Below, piece after piece: positions 6,231 through 14,264 of a stretch of 14,481 bases of DNA. The DNA comes from Bacteroidales bacterium. GTDB taxonomy: Bacteria; Bacteroidota; Bacteroidia; Bacteroidales; UBA7960. The stretch spans positions 1 to 14,481 of the forward strand of contig SKTA01000186.1 in NCBI GenBank assembly GCA_007122745.1, given 5' to 3'. Each line of letters opens with the position of its first letter. The first letter of the stretch is position 1. Made by a program: the position numbers and the translations under genes. A model generated the notes under the pieces. It worked only from the letters and a program-made list of their open reading frames with translations, was not told the DNA's origin and did no database searches.

Positions 6231-9179
6231 TTACTGCAAAACCGGTTTCAGGTACCGGAAAAGTGCGTCAACCGGATGCAGGGCATGACGTCCGGTTCCA
6301 TCTTCGATCTGCTGGCGACAGCTTGTTCCGGCCGCTACGATCCAGGCATCAGATTCCGCCTTACGGATGGCCGGAAATAAAGACAGCTCCCCGATTTGCA
6401 TGCTTAATTCATAATGGTTTTTTTCAAAGCCGAATGAACCTGCCATGCCGCAACAGCCACAGTCGATCAGGACAATTTCCGTCCCATCAGGGATAGAAAG
6501 CATCTTATGGCTAAAGTCCATTGATGATAATGCCTTTTGATGACAATGGCCATGGAGGTAGATCTTTTGCTTTTTGCTCTCAAAGATGTTTGGATCGATC
6601 AATTCATCTTCCTTGGCTTTGGCGATAAACTCCTCAAAGGTATGGCAATGGGTAGCAAAACGGGCTGCATCTTCCCGAAGCGTTTCCGGTACGATGTCAG
6701 GATATTCATCCCGGAAAGTGAGGATGGCCGACGGCTCGATGCCGATTAGCGGATGCGCATCACTAATCAGGGGAAGTAAGGCTTCAAGGTTACGAATGGC
6801 GATTTTCCCTGCCTTTTTCAGAAGTCCCTTTGATAGCCAGGTGCGTCCGCTTTCAGCATGCTGGGGGAGCTCCACCCTGTATCCCATATGATGCAACAGC
6901 AAAATCGCACGGATGCCGGTTTGGGTGTCATTTAGGTTTGTGAATTCATCACAAAACAGATACACCTTCCTGCCCGTATTGATTTTGCCATTCAGGTGCG
7001 GCAGGGCTTTCCGCGCCCAGCCTCTCAGACTTTGACTGTGAAGAAGCGGAAGAGCCCTCAGGGATGCAAAACCCATCATCTTTTTTATAATCCTGTTGCT
7101 GAGCTTTTGTTTGGCAAAAAAGTTAAACAGTTGTGGCCAAAAGCTTCCGATCTGGTAAAATTTTGCATAAGCCCCGGTAATCTTTGCCGACAAAGGGGCT
7201 CCGTTTGCATCATAATAGTGCTGCAGCACCTCTGCCTTGTATTTGCCGACATCTACATTGGACGGACATTCAGCCTTGCAACCCTTGCATGATAAACACA
7301 AGTCCAGTACATCGATCAGCTCTTTGTGATCACAAGGGTTTTTTTTGGGTGAGTTTGTGATAAATTCACGCAAAAGGTTTGCCCTGCCTCGGGTGCTGTC
7401 GTATTCGTTAAGGGTTGCCTGATAGGAGGGGCACATTACGCCTCCTGCCTGGTGCGGTTTCCTGCAATCGCCCGAGCCGTTGCATTGTTCGATGGCCTTC
7501 AGAAAACCAAGGGTCTGGTCATAATTAAAATAGGTCTTGATTTTTTTCTCCGGTTGCCCGGGAACATATCGTAAAGATGTTTTTATGGATGGCGGGTCGA
7601 TGATTTTGCCGGGGTTCATGATGTTCATAGGGTCCCAGGTAGCTTTCACCTGCCGCAGCATGTCATAATTCCGCTCACCGATCACCAACGGAATAAATCC
7701 TCCACGAAGCCTGCCATCGCCATGCTCTCCGCTCAGCGATCCTTTGTACTTTTTTACCAGCAATGCCGTTTCGTAAGCAATCTGATGGAATCGCTCAATG
7801 TCAGCCCGGCTTTTCAGGTTCAGGATCGGACGAATATGGATCTCTCCGGTGCCGATGTGGGCAAAGAAAACACAACGGGTGTTCAACTTGTCAAGCAGCT
7901 CAAGTACCTCCTGAATGAAGTCTGGCAATGCTTCCACATGCACGGCAGTGTCTTCAATTACGGCAACCGCTTTTGCATCGCCGGGCATGTTTGATAACAG
8001 TCCGAGACCCGCCTTGCGGAGCGCCCAAACTTTATTGATGTTGGCACCAAACAACAGGGGGAAATGATAGCCCAATCCTTTTTTGCGCAGGTGTAACTCC
8101 ATTTCAGATGCCCTTTTACTCACTTCATCCCGGGTATTACAGGCAAACTCTACCACCAGGACTGATGCCGGATCCCCTTTCAGGAAAAAACGGTTTTTGT
8201 GATGTGCAATGCTTGTTTTGGTGCAGTCGAGGATCACCTTATCGATCAGCTCTACCGCTGCCGGTATGTGCTGCAGTGCAACAAGGTTAGCATGCAAGGC
8301 ATCTTCCAGACTGTTCAGATGCAAGCAAACCAGGCCCTTTTCAGGAGGAGGCAGTGGCACAAGGTTCAACTTTATTTCTGTATAGATGGTGAGTGTGCCT
8401 TCGGAGCCACTCAACAGCTTACACATGTTAAAAGGCTCCTCACCTCCAAAAACAGTGCTGTTAAGAAGCAAGTCCAGCGCATAACCGGTGTTTCTTCTTT
8501 TGATGCCCGGATCAGGATAGTTTTTATGGATCTCCTCTTGGTTGTTTTTGTTGGAAAGCATTTCGAAAAGCTGTTGATAGATCTTGTTTTCCAGCTTGCT
8601 GCCCACACACTTGTTCCTGAAGCTTTCCGCATCCATTTCGCCGAATTGAGCGGTGCTGCCATCTGACAGCAAGGCTTTTATCTCAAGGGTATGATCGCGC
8701 GTACTTCCGTATATCAACGAATGTGATCCACAAGAGTTGTTGGCCACCATGCCGGCCATCATGCAGCGGTTTGAAGTTGAGGTTTCCGGTCCGAAGAATA
8801 ATCCGTGCGGCGCCAAAAACCGGTTCAAATCATCGAGAATGACACCAGGCTGCACCCGTACCCACCTTTCTTCTTTGTTTAAATCAAGGATCTTGTTCAT
8901 ATACCTGGAAAAGTCAATAACAAGCCCGTGTCCAACTACCTGTCCGGCGAGCGATGTCCCTGCAGTGCGAGGAATCAGGGGTACATTATGGGTTCGGGCA
9001 AAAGATAGGATGTGCTGAAGATCGCCCTCTGTGCGAGGGTGACATACAGCGATGGGAATTTCTTTGAATACGGAAGCGTCTGTGGCATACATGAGTCGCC
9101 AGCTCTGACTGCGATGCAGCTCACCCTCAAGTTCTTTTTCCAGTTGAGCAAAAGGGATATTGGTGTCGGGATGGGCCAT
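6231..9179 (-). CDS. FAD-binding and Fe-S-binding oxidoreductase (GlcD/YdiJ-like, D-2-hydroxyacid dehydrogenase family)
   Basis: Fusion flavoprotein of about 982 residues that probably oxidises a D-2-hydroxyacid and passes electrons through Fe-S clusters. Numbered from the ATG at 9179, the PCMH-type FAD domain covers about 40-200, with TSLAGQ at 75-80 and NNSCGS at 147-152. An FAD-oxidase C-terminal domain follows, with SGEHGDG at 483-489. Next come CNGSGDCRK with C566 and C572, then C583 in MCPSY, and a ferredoxin-like CLSCKGCKAECP with C628, C631, C634 and C638. The CCG-type C-terminal domain carries HGHCHQK (C879) and CGCCGMAGSFG (907-910). The expected earlier CCG motif is replaced by ESGR, which I believe is normal in this branch. 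The frame stays open to an ATG at 9263, but that start would overlap the upstream gene by 62 bases and add a non-conserved leader, so 9179 (22 bases after that gene) is preferred. The architecture matches E. coli YdiJ, reported to act on D-2-hydroxyglutarate; substrate here is inference. Likely co-transcribed with the EEP gene. Confidence 0.9.
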   Translation of the reverse strand: MAHPDTNIPFAQLEKELEGELHRSQSWRLMYATDASVFKEIPIAVCHPRTEGDLQHILSFARTHNVPLIPRTAGTSLAGQVVGHGLVIDFSRYMNKILDLNKEERWVRVQPGVILDDLNRFLAPHGLFFGPETSTSNRCMMAGMVANNSCGSHSLIYGSTRDHTLEIKALLSDGSTAQFGEMDAESFRNKCVGSKLENKIYQQLFEMLSNKNNQEEIHKNYPDPGIKRRNTGYALDLLLNSTVFGGEEPFNMCKLLSGSEGTLTIYTEIKLNLVPLPPPEKGLVCLHLNSLEDALHANLVALQHIPAAVELIDKVILDCTKTSIAHHKNRFFLKGDPASVLVVEFACNTRDEVSKRASEMELHLRKKGLGYHFPLLFGANINKVWALRKAGLGLLSNMPGDAKAVAVIEDTAVHVEALPDFIQEVLELLDKLNTRCVFFAHIGTGEIHIRPILNLKSRADIERFHQIAYETALLVKKYKGSLSGEHGDGRLRGGFIPLVIGERNYDMLRQVKATWDPMNIMNPGKIIDPPSIKTSLRYVPGQPEKKIKTYFNYDQTLGFLKAIEQCNGSGDCRKPHQAGGVMCPSYQATLNEYDSTRGRANLLREFITNSPKKNPCDHKELIDVLDLCLSCKGCKAECPSNVDVGKYKAEVLQHYYDANGAPLSAKITGAYAKFYQIGSFWPQLFNFFAKQKLSNRIIKKMMGFASLRALPLLHSQSLRGWARKALPHLNGKINTGRKVYLFCDEFTNLNDTQTGIRAILLLHHMGYRVELPQHAESGRTWLSKGLLKKAGKIAIRNLEALLPLISDAHPLIGIEPSAILTFRDEYPDIVPETLREDAARFATHCHTFEEFIAKAKEDELIDPNIFESKKQKIYLHGHCHQKALSSMDFSHKMLSIPDGTEIVLIDCGCCGMAGSFGFEKNHYELSMQIGELSLFPAIRKAESDAWIVAAGTSCRQQIEDGTGRHALHPVDALFRYLKPVLQ

Positions 9180-9201
9180 TAAAACAGGTTTTGAGGAAAC
9201 A

Positions 9202-10287
9202 TTATCGACTGATATATCGGTCGGGTGGCATGCTGTGCGGACCGAGAAGTTTAAAGGTAGCAATTACCGGATTGTGGTCGCTGTGTTCAAAATCAAGATG
9301 AATGCCCTGAACTTTGATAGGCATGACGTTGGGGGAGGCAATAAAAAAATCGATCAGTGTTGTTTTTGTTGTGGCCGGATCGTAAGGTGCAATCACCCTT
9401 CTGTTTGTCGGCACTGTAGGGTCATAAACAAAGTGCCAGTTTGGAAGAAAATCCTTGGAGATCATCAGGAAATCATCATCATCAAAAACATTAAAGAAAA
9501 AATCGGGCTCAAAACCGGGCGGACACTGATTGAAATCACCTCCGGCAACCACATAGTTGCCTGAAGCATATTCTGCAAGCATGAGCTCTTTTAGAAAATC
9601 CATCTGTTGCTTCCTCAGGGAACCATCGTCAAAAGCGGAATTGTGGGTGTTGATCAGTACAAGTTCCTTTCCGTTATTGAGCGGATACCTGCTAAGAAGG
9701 AGGCACCGTTTCAGGTTAAACAACCTGCCCGGCCATGGATAGCTGCCGGGATAACTCATTCGGAGGGCAGAAGCGGGCGTATGCTGGCCCGCAGTCAAAA
9801 TACCTGAAGTAACACGACCCATTGGTGCATGCCAGGGTAACGGCACAAAGCGCGCATGATAGTTTTTGGCAAACGACAGATACATTTTCGGAAGTGCGCT
9901 GGAAATGCTGTCACGCATGTCGATAAAGTAAGAGCGCCGTGCGGCTTTATCAACCTCCTGGAATAGAAAAAAATCCAAAGATTCATTTTGTACGATCTTT
10001 TCCAGGATGGCATTCAGGTTTTTGATTGTTTGCTCCCTGGTGGTCCGAACCTGCGTCCCTCCATCATAAAAGAAATCCATCTCTTTATCAAGTCCGGCAT
10101 AGCCCAGATTCCAGGTCATGATGGAGATTGTACTTGTATCATTCATACTTGCTTGAACCTCTCTCTTAAAAATGATTGTTTTGTCTTCAGGTGTATACTC
10201 GGTGATATGTCCATAAATAAGTATTATCACCAGAACAGCTGCCAGTGTTAGCAATACGGCCATTATGGTTTTGAGCAAGCTGCGCAT
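9202..10287 (-). CDS. membrane-anchored endonuclease/exonuclease/phosphatase (EEP) family protein
   Basis: The 361-residue protein begins with a hydrophobic segment at about 4-25 after a short basic start (MRSLLK), which reads as a signal anchor or uncleaved signal, so the catalytic domain probably faces the periplasm. The EEP metal and catalytic motifs are all present: TWNLGY (N60), FQEVD (E111), NTHNSAFD (H215), GGDFN (D251, N253), LIDFFIAS (D313) and SDHNP (D337, H338). The family acts on phosphodiester or phosphomonoester bonds in nucleic acids, lipids or inositol phosphates; the substrate is not evident. The residues between 140 and 190 (HAPMGRVTSGILTAG, SYPWPGRLFNLKRCLL) resemble the large Bacteroidetes EEP subfamily with that layout. 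It heads a pair with the FAD/Fe-S gene downstream and diverges from lolD. Confidence 0.88.
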   Translation of the reverse strand: MRSLLKTIMAVLLTLAAVLVIILIYGHITEYTPEDKTIIFKREVQASMNDTSTISIMTWNLGYAGLDKEMDFFYDGGTQVRTTREQTIKNLNAILEKIVQNESLDFFLFQEVDKAARRSYFIDMRDSISSALPKMYLSFAKNYHARFVPLPWHAPMGRVTSGILTAGQHTPASALRMSYPGSYPWPGRLFNLKRCLLLSRYPLNNGKELVLINTHNSAFDDGSLRKQQMDFLKELMLAEYASGNYVVAGGDFNQCPPGFEPDFFFNVFDDDDFLMISKDFLPNWHFVYDPTVPTNRRVIAPYDPATTKTTLIDFFIASPNVMPIKVQGIHLDFEHSDHNPVIATFKLLGPHSMPPDRYISR

Positions 10288-10309
10288 GATGCATCTTTTT
10301 CGGTGTGAT

Positions 10310-10317
10310 CAAATATA
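10310..10317 (-). promoter_or_regulatory. candidate EEP-gene promoter, -7 element TATATTTG
   Basis: On the - strand, bases 10317 to 10310 read TATATTTG, an exact TAnnTTTG match, 22 bases before the start codon. No good TTTG is seen at the -33 position, so the assignment rests on one box. The leader would be under 20 bases. Confidence 0.45.
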
Positions 10318-10369
10318 CTGTTTTTCATTTATTTTGGTCTCTTTTTTCAGGATGCGGCTTGCTTTTGTT

Positions 10370-10377
10370 TATCTTCG
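10370..10377 (+). promoter_or_regulatory. candidate lolD promoter, -7 element TATCTTCG
   Basis: TATCTTCG matches TAnnTTTG except one base. A T-run (10342-10347) lies roughly where the -33 box would be. Transcription would start near 10384, about 60 bases before the ATG. TATATTTTG at 10392-10400 is a weaker alternative. Confidence 0.35.
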
Positions 10378-10445
10378 TGAAAGGTTTGCATTATATTTTG
10401 TTGTTTATTGTGAGATAGCCGGGCATAAGTTTTAAAGATATATCG

Positions 10446-11099
10446 ATGATCTTTGCTGAAGACATTCATAAGTCGTATGGTTCCCTGAAAGTTCTGAAAG
10501 GGATCAGCCTTGAGATAAAAAAAGGGGAGGTAGTTTCAGTAGTTGGTGCCTCCGGGGCAGGTAAAACAACTTTACTTCATATTATTGGAACCCTGGACCG
10601 TTATGACCGGGGCCGGGTTGTTATTAATGACCGGGATGTTTCCGGATTAAATGACAGGCAGTTGTCGGCGTTTCGCAACCGGCATATCGGGTTTGTATTT
10701 CAGTTTCACCATTTGTTGCCTGAGTTTACGGCCCTTGAGAATGTGTGTATCCCGGCATTTATCTCCGGTGCAGGCAGAAGCGATGCCGAAAAAAGGGCAC
10801 TGATGTTACTTGAGACCCTGGGACTGGCTGAAAGAGCCGGTCATAAGCCTTCCGAGCTCAGCGGAGGGGAGCAGCAGCGGGTAGCTGTTGCCCGGGCACT
10901 GATCAATGATCCTGCCGTGGTGCTGGCAGATGAACCAAGTGGCAACCTCGACTCCAAAGCGTCGGAGGAGCTGCACCGGTTGTTTTTTGAACTGCGCGAC
11001 AGGCTGCAACAAACATTTGTCATCGTAACACACAACCAATCACTTGCCGGGCTGGCAGACCGGAAGCTCACCATCCACGATGGCCGGATTGGCCTGTAA
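10446..11099 (+). CDS. lolD: LolD-type ABC transporter ATP-binding protein
   Basis: The 217-residue ATPase has a complete ABC set: Walker A GASGAGKTT (34-42), Q-loop Q86 in FVFQFHHLLPEF, signature LSGGEQQR (138-145), Walker B VVLADEP (158-164) with its glutamate, D-loop NLDS, and H-loop H196 in VTHN. The FQFHHLLPEFTALENV segment is typical of the LolD/MacB-type subfamily, which in Gram-negative bacteria drives lipoprotein release from the inner membrane or other mechanotransmission transporters. No permease (LolC/E-like) gene is adjacent, so its partner must lie elsewhere. Length is normal. The ATG at 10446 has no clear ribosome binding site; the preceding bases are AT-rich. FtsE or another MacB-class ATPase is the alternative reading. 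The gene converges on ligA. Confidence 0.9.
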   Translation: MIFAEDIHKSYGSLKVLKGISLEIKKGEVVSVVGASGAGKTTLLHIIGTLDRYDRGRVVINDRDVSGLNDRQLSAFRNRHIGFVFQFHHLLPEFTALENVCIPAFISGAGRSDAEKRALMLLETLGLAERAGHKPSELSGGEQQRVAVARALINDPAVVLADEPSGNLDSKASEELHRLFFELRDRLQQTFVIVTHNQSLAGLADRKLTIHDGRIGL

Positions 11100-11115
11100 A
11101 ACAAGCTCGAAGGAA

Positions 11116-11150
11116 GAGCTGAGAGCTGAGAACTGAGATCTGAGATCTGA
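11116..11150. repeat. five tandem heptamers (GAnCTGA)
   Basis: GAGCTGA, GAGCTGA, GAACTGA, GATCTGA and GATCTGA stand head to tail, 17 bases after the lolD stop codon. A partial sixth (GATTTGC) leads towards the octamer array. Confidence 0.85.
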
Positions 11151-11164
11151 GATTTGCAAATTCA

Positions 11165-11228
11165 TTTGCTAATTTGCTAATCTGCTAATCTGCACATCTG
11201 CACATTTGCTAATTTGCTAATCTGCACA
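11165..11228. repeat. eight tandem octamers abutting the ligA stop codon
   Basis: Head-to-tail octamers occur in the order TTTGCTAA, TTTGCTAA, TCTGCTAA, TCTGCACA, TCTGCACA, TTTGCTAA, TTTGCTAA, TCTGCACA. Only T/C at base 2 and TA/AC at bases 6-7 vary. The array ends at 11228, the base before the complement of the ligA TGA (11229-11231). No terminator is visible for either convergent gene in this gap. Confidence 0.9.
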
Positions 11229-13277
11229 TCAATAAATCATCCCTTCAAGTTCTTCTTCTGTGAGAATCGGAATATTCAGGCTTTCCGCTTTTTTCCGTTT
11301 TTCCGGACCCATTTGATCACCGGCAACCACAAAACTTGTTTTTGATGAGATGCTGCTTTTGATTTCACCGCCGTGCTCAGTGATCAACGCTTTGATCTCA
11401 TCCCGGGAATAATTTGAGAAAACGCCTGAAACAACAAACGATTTATTGCTTAACACTTTAGATACACCAGAATCGCGCTCTTTTTCTACAGAGAAATTGA
11501 GGCCCGCCTTCCTGAGGCGTTCCAGTATCTGGATGTGTTCAAAGTTATCGAAGTAATCCTGGATGCTGCCGGCCATTTTTTCGCCCACCTCATCCACTGA
11601 GATCAAATCATCAAAGGTGGCATCCATCAGGCGGTCGATGCTTTCGAAATGACGGGCCAGCTTCTTTGCCATTGTTTCTCCCAGGTGTCGGATGCCCAAA
11701 GCATACATCACACGTTCAAATGGCACTTTTTTGGATGCTTCAATGGCTTGCAGAATATTTTGGACTGTTTTGTCCCTGAAGCTGATTTTTCTCTGTTTGC
11801 CGGTGTCCGGATCGGTGATCACCTTCTCAAGGCCGATCAGGTCATCATAACGAAGGTCGTAAAGGTCGGCAATGTTATTGATTTTCTTGTTGCGGATGAG
11901 TAATTCGGTTTTGCCCTGGCCGAGACTGTCGATGTCCATGGCTCTTCTGCTGATGAAATGTTCAATGCGGCCCTGGATTTGTGGCGGACAGGTAGATGTA
12001 TTCGGACAATAGTTAACGGCTTCTCCCTCTTTCTTTCTCAGAGGGGTGTTGCATTCCGGACAATGAGTAATGAAGTTGATTGCCCTGGCCGAATCCGGGC
12101 GTTTGGCCGCATCAGTTTCCACGATTTTTGGTATGATATCTCCCCCTTTTTCAACATATACCATATCGTTGTAATGGAGGTCTAGCTCAGCCATTTTTCC
12201 GGCATTGTAGAGGGATGCCCTTTGAACAGTTGATCCGGCGATAAGTACCGGTTCAAGAACTGCTACCGGTGTAACGGCACCTGTTCGTCCAACCTGATAG
12301 AGCACATCCAGCAGGCGGGTGTATCCACGTTCGGCTTTAAACTTATAGGAGATGGCCCATCTGGGAAATTTGCTGGTATAGCCGAGTGCTGTTTGCTGAG
12401 CGTAAGCATTCACCTTGATTACTACACCGTCAATATCAAAGGGGAGCCTTGCTCTGACCATTTCCATCTCATTAATAAAATCAAACACTTCATTGATGTC
12501 TGAACACTTTTTTCTGTATTTACAAACCTTAAAACCCCAGTTTTGAAGTGCTTCAAGGCTTTCCCAGTGTGTTTTAAAGGGAAGCCCGTCTGACAACAAT
12601 CCGTAAATATAGCAGTCAAGTCGGCGTTTTGCCACCTGGGAAGAATCCTGTAGCTTTAAACTGCCGGCTGCCGCGTTTCTTGGATTGGCAAACAATGCTT
12701 CACTTTGCGCTTCTTTTTGTTTGTTCAGATGCAAAAAGCTTTTGTGTGGCATAAATACCTCTCCGCGAACTTCAAAGGTGGGCAATGCCTCTTTATGGTT
12801 TATTACCAAAGGAATACTTCTTATCGTCTTGATATTGTTGGAAACATCGTCTCCCTGAACTCCGTCGCCACGTGTAACACCCCTCGCAAAGCGATGATTT
12901 TCATAGCTTAATCCAATTGCGACACCATCAAACTTTAGTTCACAAACATATTCATAATTTGTTTTAAGTCCTTTGGCCACTCGCTTGTCGAACTCTGTAA
13001 GCTCTTCTTTGCTGTAGGTGTTGCCCAGCGATAGCATCGGGTATGTATGTCTGACGTTGGGAAAGCTTTTTGTAACTTCTCCGCCAACGCGCTGTGAAGG
13101 GGAGTTTGGATCATAATACTCCGGGAAAGATTGCTCCAGCCCGACGAGCTCTTCCATCAGTTTGTCATATTCGAGGTCGCTGATCGTTGGTTGCGCCAAT
13201 ACATAATACTTGTAATTATGAACGTTCAGTTCATCCCGAAGCTTTTCAATTCTGTCTTTTGCCTCCAATGCCTTCAT
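11229..13277 (-). CDS. ligA: NAD-dependent DNA ligase LigA
   Basis: Seals nicks in DNA using NAD+, in replication and repair. The 682-residue length is normal. The order is: Ia/NAD-binding region with SDLEYDKL (33-40), adenylation domain with catalytic K115 in CELKFDG, DGVVIK at 283-288, OB fold, then a four-cysteine zinc site (C406, C409, C424, C430). Helix-hairpin-helix motifs follow (ALGIRHLGETMAKKL), and a C-terminal BRCT domain from about 605 to the end. In the helix-hairpin-helix region, residues 485-500 (VITDPDTGKQRKISFR) look longer than in E. coli-type ligases; I think this occurs in other Bacteroidetes but cannot check. The ATG at 13277 has no Shine-Dalgarno. TACTTTTA on the - strand (13311-13304) is a possible degenerate -7 box lying directly after the T-run of the usp terminator, so ligA probably has its own promoter. 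Confidence 0.97.
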   Translation of the reverse strand: MKALEAKDRIEKLRDELNVHNYKYYVLAQPTISDLEYDKLMEELVGLEQSFPEYYDPNSPSQRVGGEVTKSFPNVRHTYPMLSLGNTYSKEELTEFDKRVAKGLKTNYEYVCELKFDGVAIGLSYENHRFARGVTRGDGVQGDDVSNNIKTIRSIPLVINHKEALPTFEVRGEVFMPHKSFLHLNKQKEAQSEALFANPRNAAAGSLKLQDSSQVAKRRLDCYIYGLLSDGLPFKTHWESLEALQNWGFKVCKYRKKCSDINEVFDFINEMEMVRARLPFDIDGVVIKVNAYAQQTALGYTSKFPRWAISYKFKAERGYTRLLDVLYQVGRTGAVTPVAVLEPVLIAGSTVQRASLYNAGKMAELDLHYNDMVYVEKGGDIIPKIVETDAAKRPDSARAINFITHCPECNTPLRKKEGEAVNYCPNTSTCPPQIQGRIEHFISRRAMDIDSLGQGKTELLIRNKKINNIADLYDLRYDDLIGLEKVITDPDTGKQRKISFRDKTVQNILQAIEASKKVPFERVMYALGIRHLGETMAKKLARHFESIDRLMDATFDDLISVDEVGEKMAGSIQDYFDNFEHIQILERLRKAGLNFSVEKERDSGVSKVLSNKSFVVSGVFSNYSRDEIKALITEHGGEIKSSISSKTSFVVAGDQMGPEKRKKAESLNIPILTEEELEGMIY

Positions 13278-13312
13278 AAGCTATATTGTGTTTTTTAAGG
13301 AGGTAAAAGTAT

Positions 13313-13338
13313 AAAAAATGCCGGTATCATACCGGCAT
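13313..13338 (-). terminator. intrinsic terminator of the universal stress protein gene
   Basis: ATGCCGGTAT (13318-13327) and ATACCGGCAT (13329-13338) are a perfect inverted repeat. Read on the - strand the hairpin is followed by a T-run (complement of 13313-13317). It lies 25 bases beyond the stop codon at 13363. Confidence 0.85.
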
Positions 13339-13362
13339 ATTCCTATTGACAATTAGTTCCCT

Positions 13363-14211
13363 TTAACGCCCCCCTACGATCCGGCCAAGATGTTGGGCAT
13401 TGATGAAAATGACTGGGATTTTCGCTTTGTTATATAAAATTCTTACTTCGCAGTTAAACGGGTTCCATGAAAATTTATCAGGGTCGGATGTGACGATGAT
13501 GGCATCCGCTTTTTTCTCTGCGGCGAAATCTTGTATTTGTTTATGAAAAGCGCCCTTTGATTTAGCGAACGTTTCGTTATGAGGAATACCGTGATTGTCC
13601 ATTATGGTGGAAAGCTGTCTCAGGTCTGCCTTTATCCGGATACAGGCTGTTTTTTCGTTCTGGTAATCTACGAGAAACTCGAAATTTGATCCCACATTTT
13701 TGTTGAGTAGTTTGGCAAATTTGATTTTTTGCTTTGAACTGGGATGGAGTTCCAGGGGGAAAACCACTTTTTCATATTTCGTCTCTCCCGGCTCCTTCTG
13801 AATAACCAGTACAGGCACCGGTGAGTATTTGACAACCTTGAGTGTAAAGCTACCTGTGATATGTTGCACGCCTGACATTCCGTGCGTTCCCATCACATGT
13901 AAAATGGCATCGTTTTTTTCAGCGGATGCTGCTATCTCGTCAATGATGTTTCCGTCCTTCAGCAGGAAGTCAACCTCAATGCCGTTTGTTTTTTTGATGG
14001 TTTCGGTCAGTAAAACAAGCTTTTCTTCAATGTGATCTATAGATTTGTTCTCAGACTTGCACAACTTCCTTGAATATTTGTCCATGACATGTAATATCAG
14101 AAGTCTGGCCCTGAAAAATCTCGCCAGGATAACCGCATGCTCAATGGCAAAGTTGCTGATCTCTGTAAAGTCTGTGGAAACCTGGATCAGTGGTCTTGTT
14201 GATGAATCCAT
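13363..14211 (-). CDS. tandem universal stress protein (UspA family)
   Basis: The 282-residue cytosolic protein has two Usp domains. Domain 1 (about 6-137) starts with LIQVSTDFTEISNFAIEHAV and carries the glycine-rich nucleotide-binding loop MGTHGMSGVQHITGS (107-121) followed by KVVKYSPVPVLVI. This is the ATP-binding type of Usp, one residue shorter in the G-loop than the canonical G-2x-G-9x-G pattern, as I recall for Bacteroidetes members. Domain 2 (about 146-271) ends with NKAKIPVIFI but has VTSDPDKFSWNPFNCEVRIL in place of a glycine loop, so it probably does not bind ATP. The role would be survival under stress or starvation; no partner is evident. The gene stands alone: its own terminator follows, and no other gene precedes it on the - strand in the 270 bases to the window edge. 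The ATG at 14211 is the first in frame. Confidence 0.92.
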   Translation of the reverse strand: MDSSTRPLIQVSTDFTEISNFAIEHAVILARFFRARLLILHVMDKYSRKLCKSENKSIDHIEEKLVLLTETIKKTNGIEVDFLLKDGNIIDEIAASAEKNDAILHVMGTHGMSGVQHITGSFTLKVVKYSPVPVLVIQKEPGETKYEKVVFPLELHPSSKQKIKFAKLLNKNVGSNFEFLVDYQNEKTACIRIKADLRQLSTIMDNHGIPHNETFAKSKGAFHKQIQDFAAEKKADAIIVTSDPDKFSWNPFNCEVRILYNKAKIPVIFINAQHLGRIVGGR

Positions 14212-14238
14212 ATCTTGATTATTTTAGGAAGGGGGTTT

Positions 14239-14264
14239 ATGGCAATTATCGCATGGCAATTTAT
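14239..14264. repeat. short direct repeat upstream of the usp gene
   Basis: ATGGCAATTAT (14239-14249) recurs as ATGGCAATTTAT (14253-14264), 14 bases apart start to start. It lies between the candidate -7 box and the start codon, so it would be in the 5' leader. Confidence 0.5.

Noticed and set aside
8199..8666. 155-codon open frame on the + strand
   Set aside because: It lies wholly antisense to the well-supported FAD/Fe-S gene, and has no recognisable domain.
11104..11120. Terminator hairpin for lolD (AGCTC/GAGCT)
   Set aside because: The stem is only 5 bp and no T-run follows.
11116..11228. CRISPR array
   Set aside because: The units are only 7-8 bases, joined without spacers, and no cas gene is nearby.
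13297..13356. Perfect Shine-Dalgarno-like AAGGAGGT on the + strand, followed after 13 bases by a 12-codon frame starting at 13318
   Set aside because: The small frame coincides with the usp terminator palindrome, has no + strand promoter, and this lineage seldom uses Shine-Dalgarno sequences. Probably chance.
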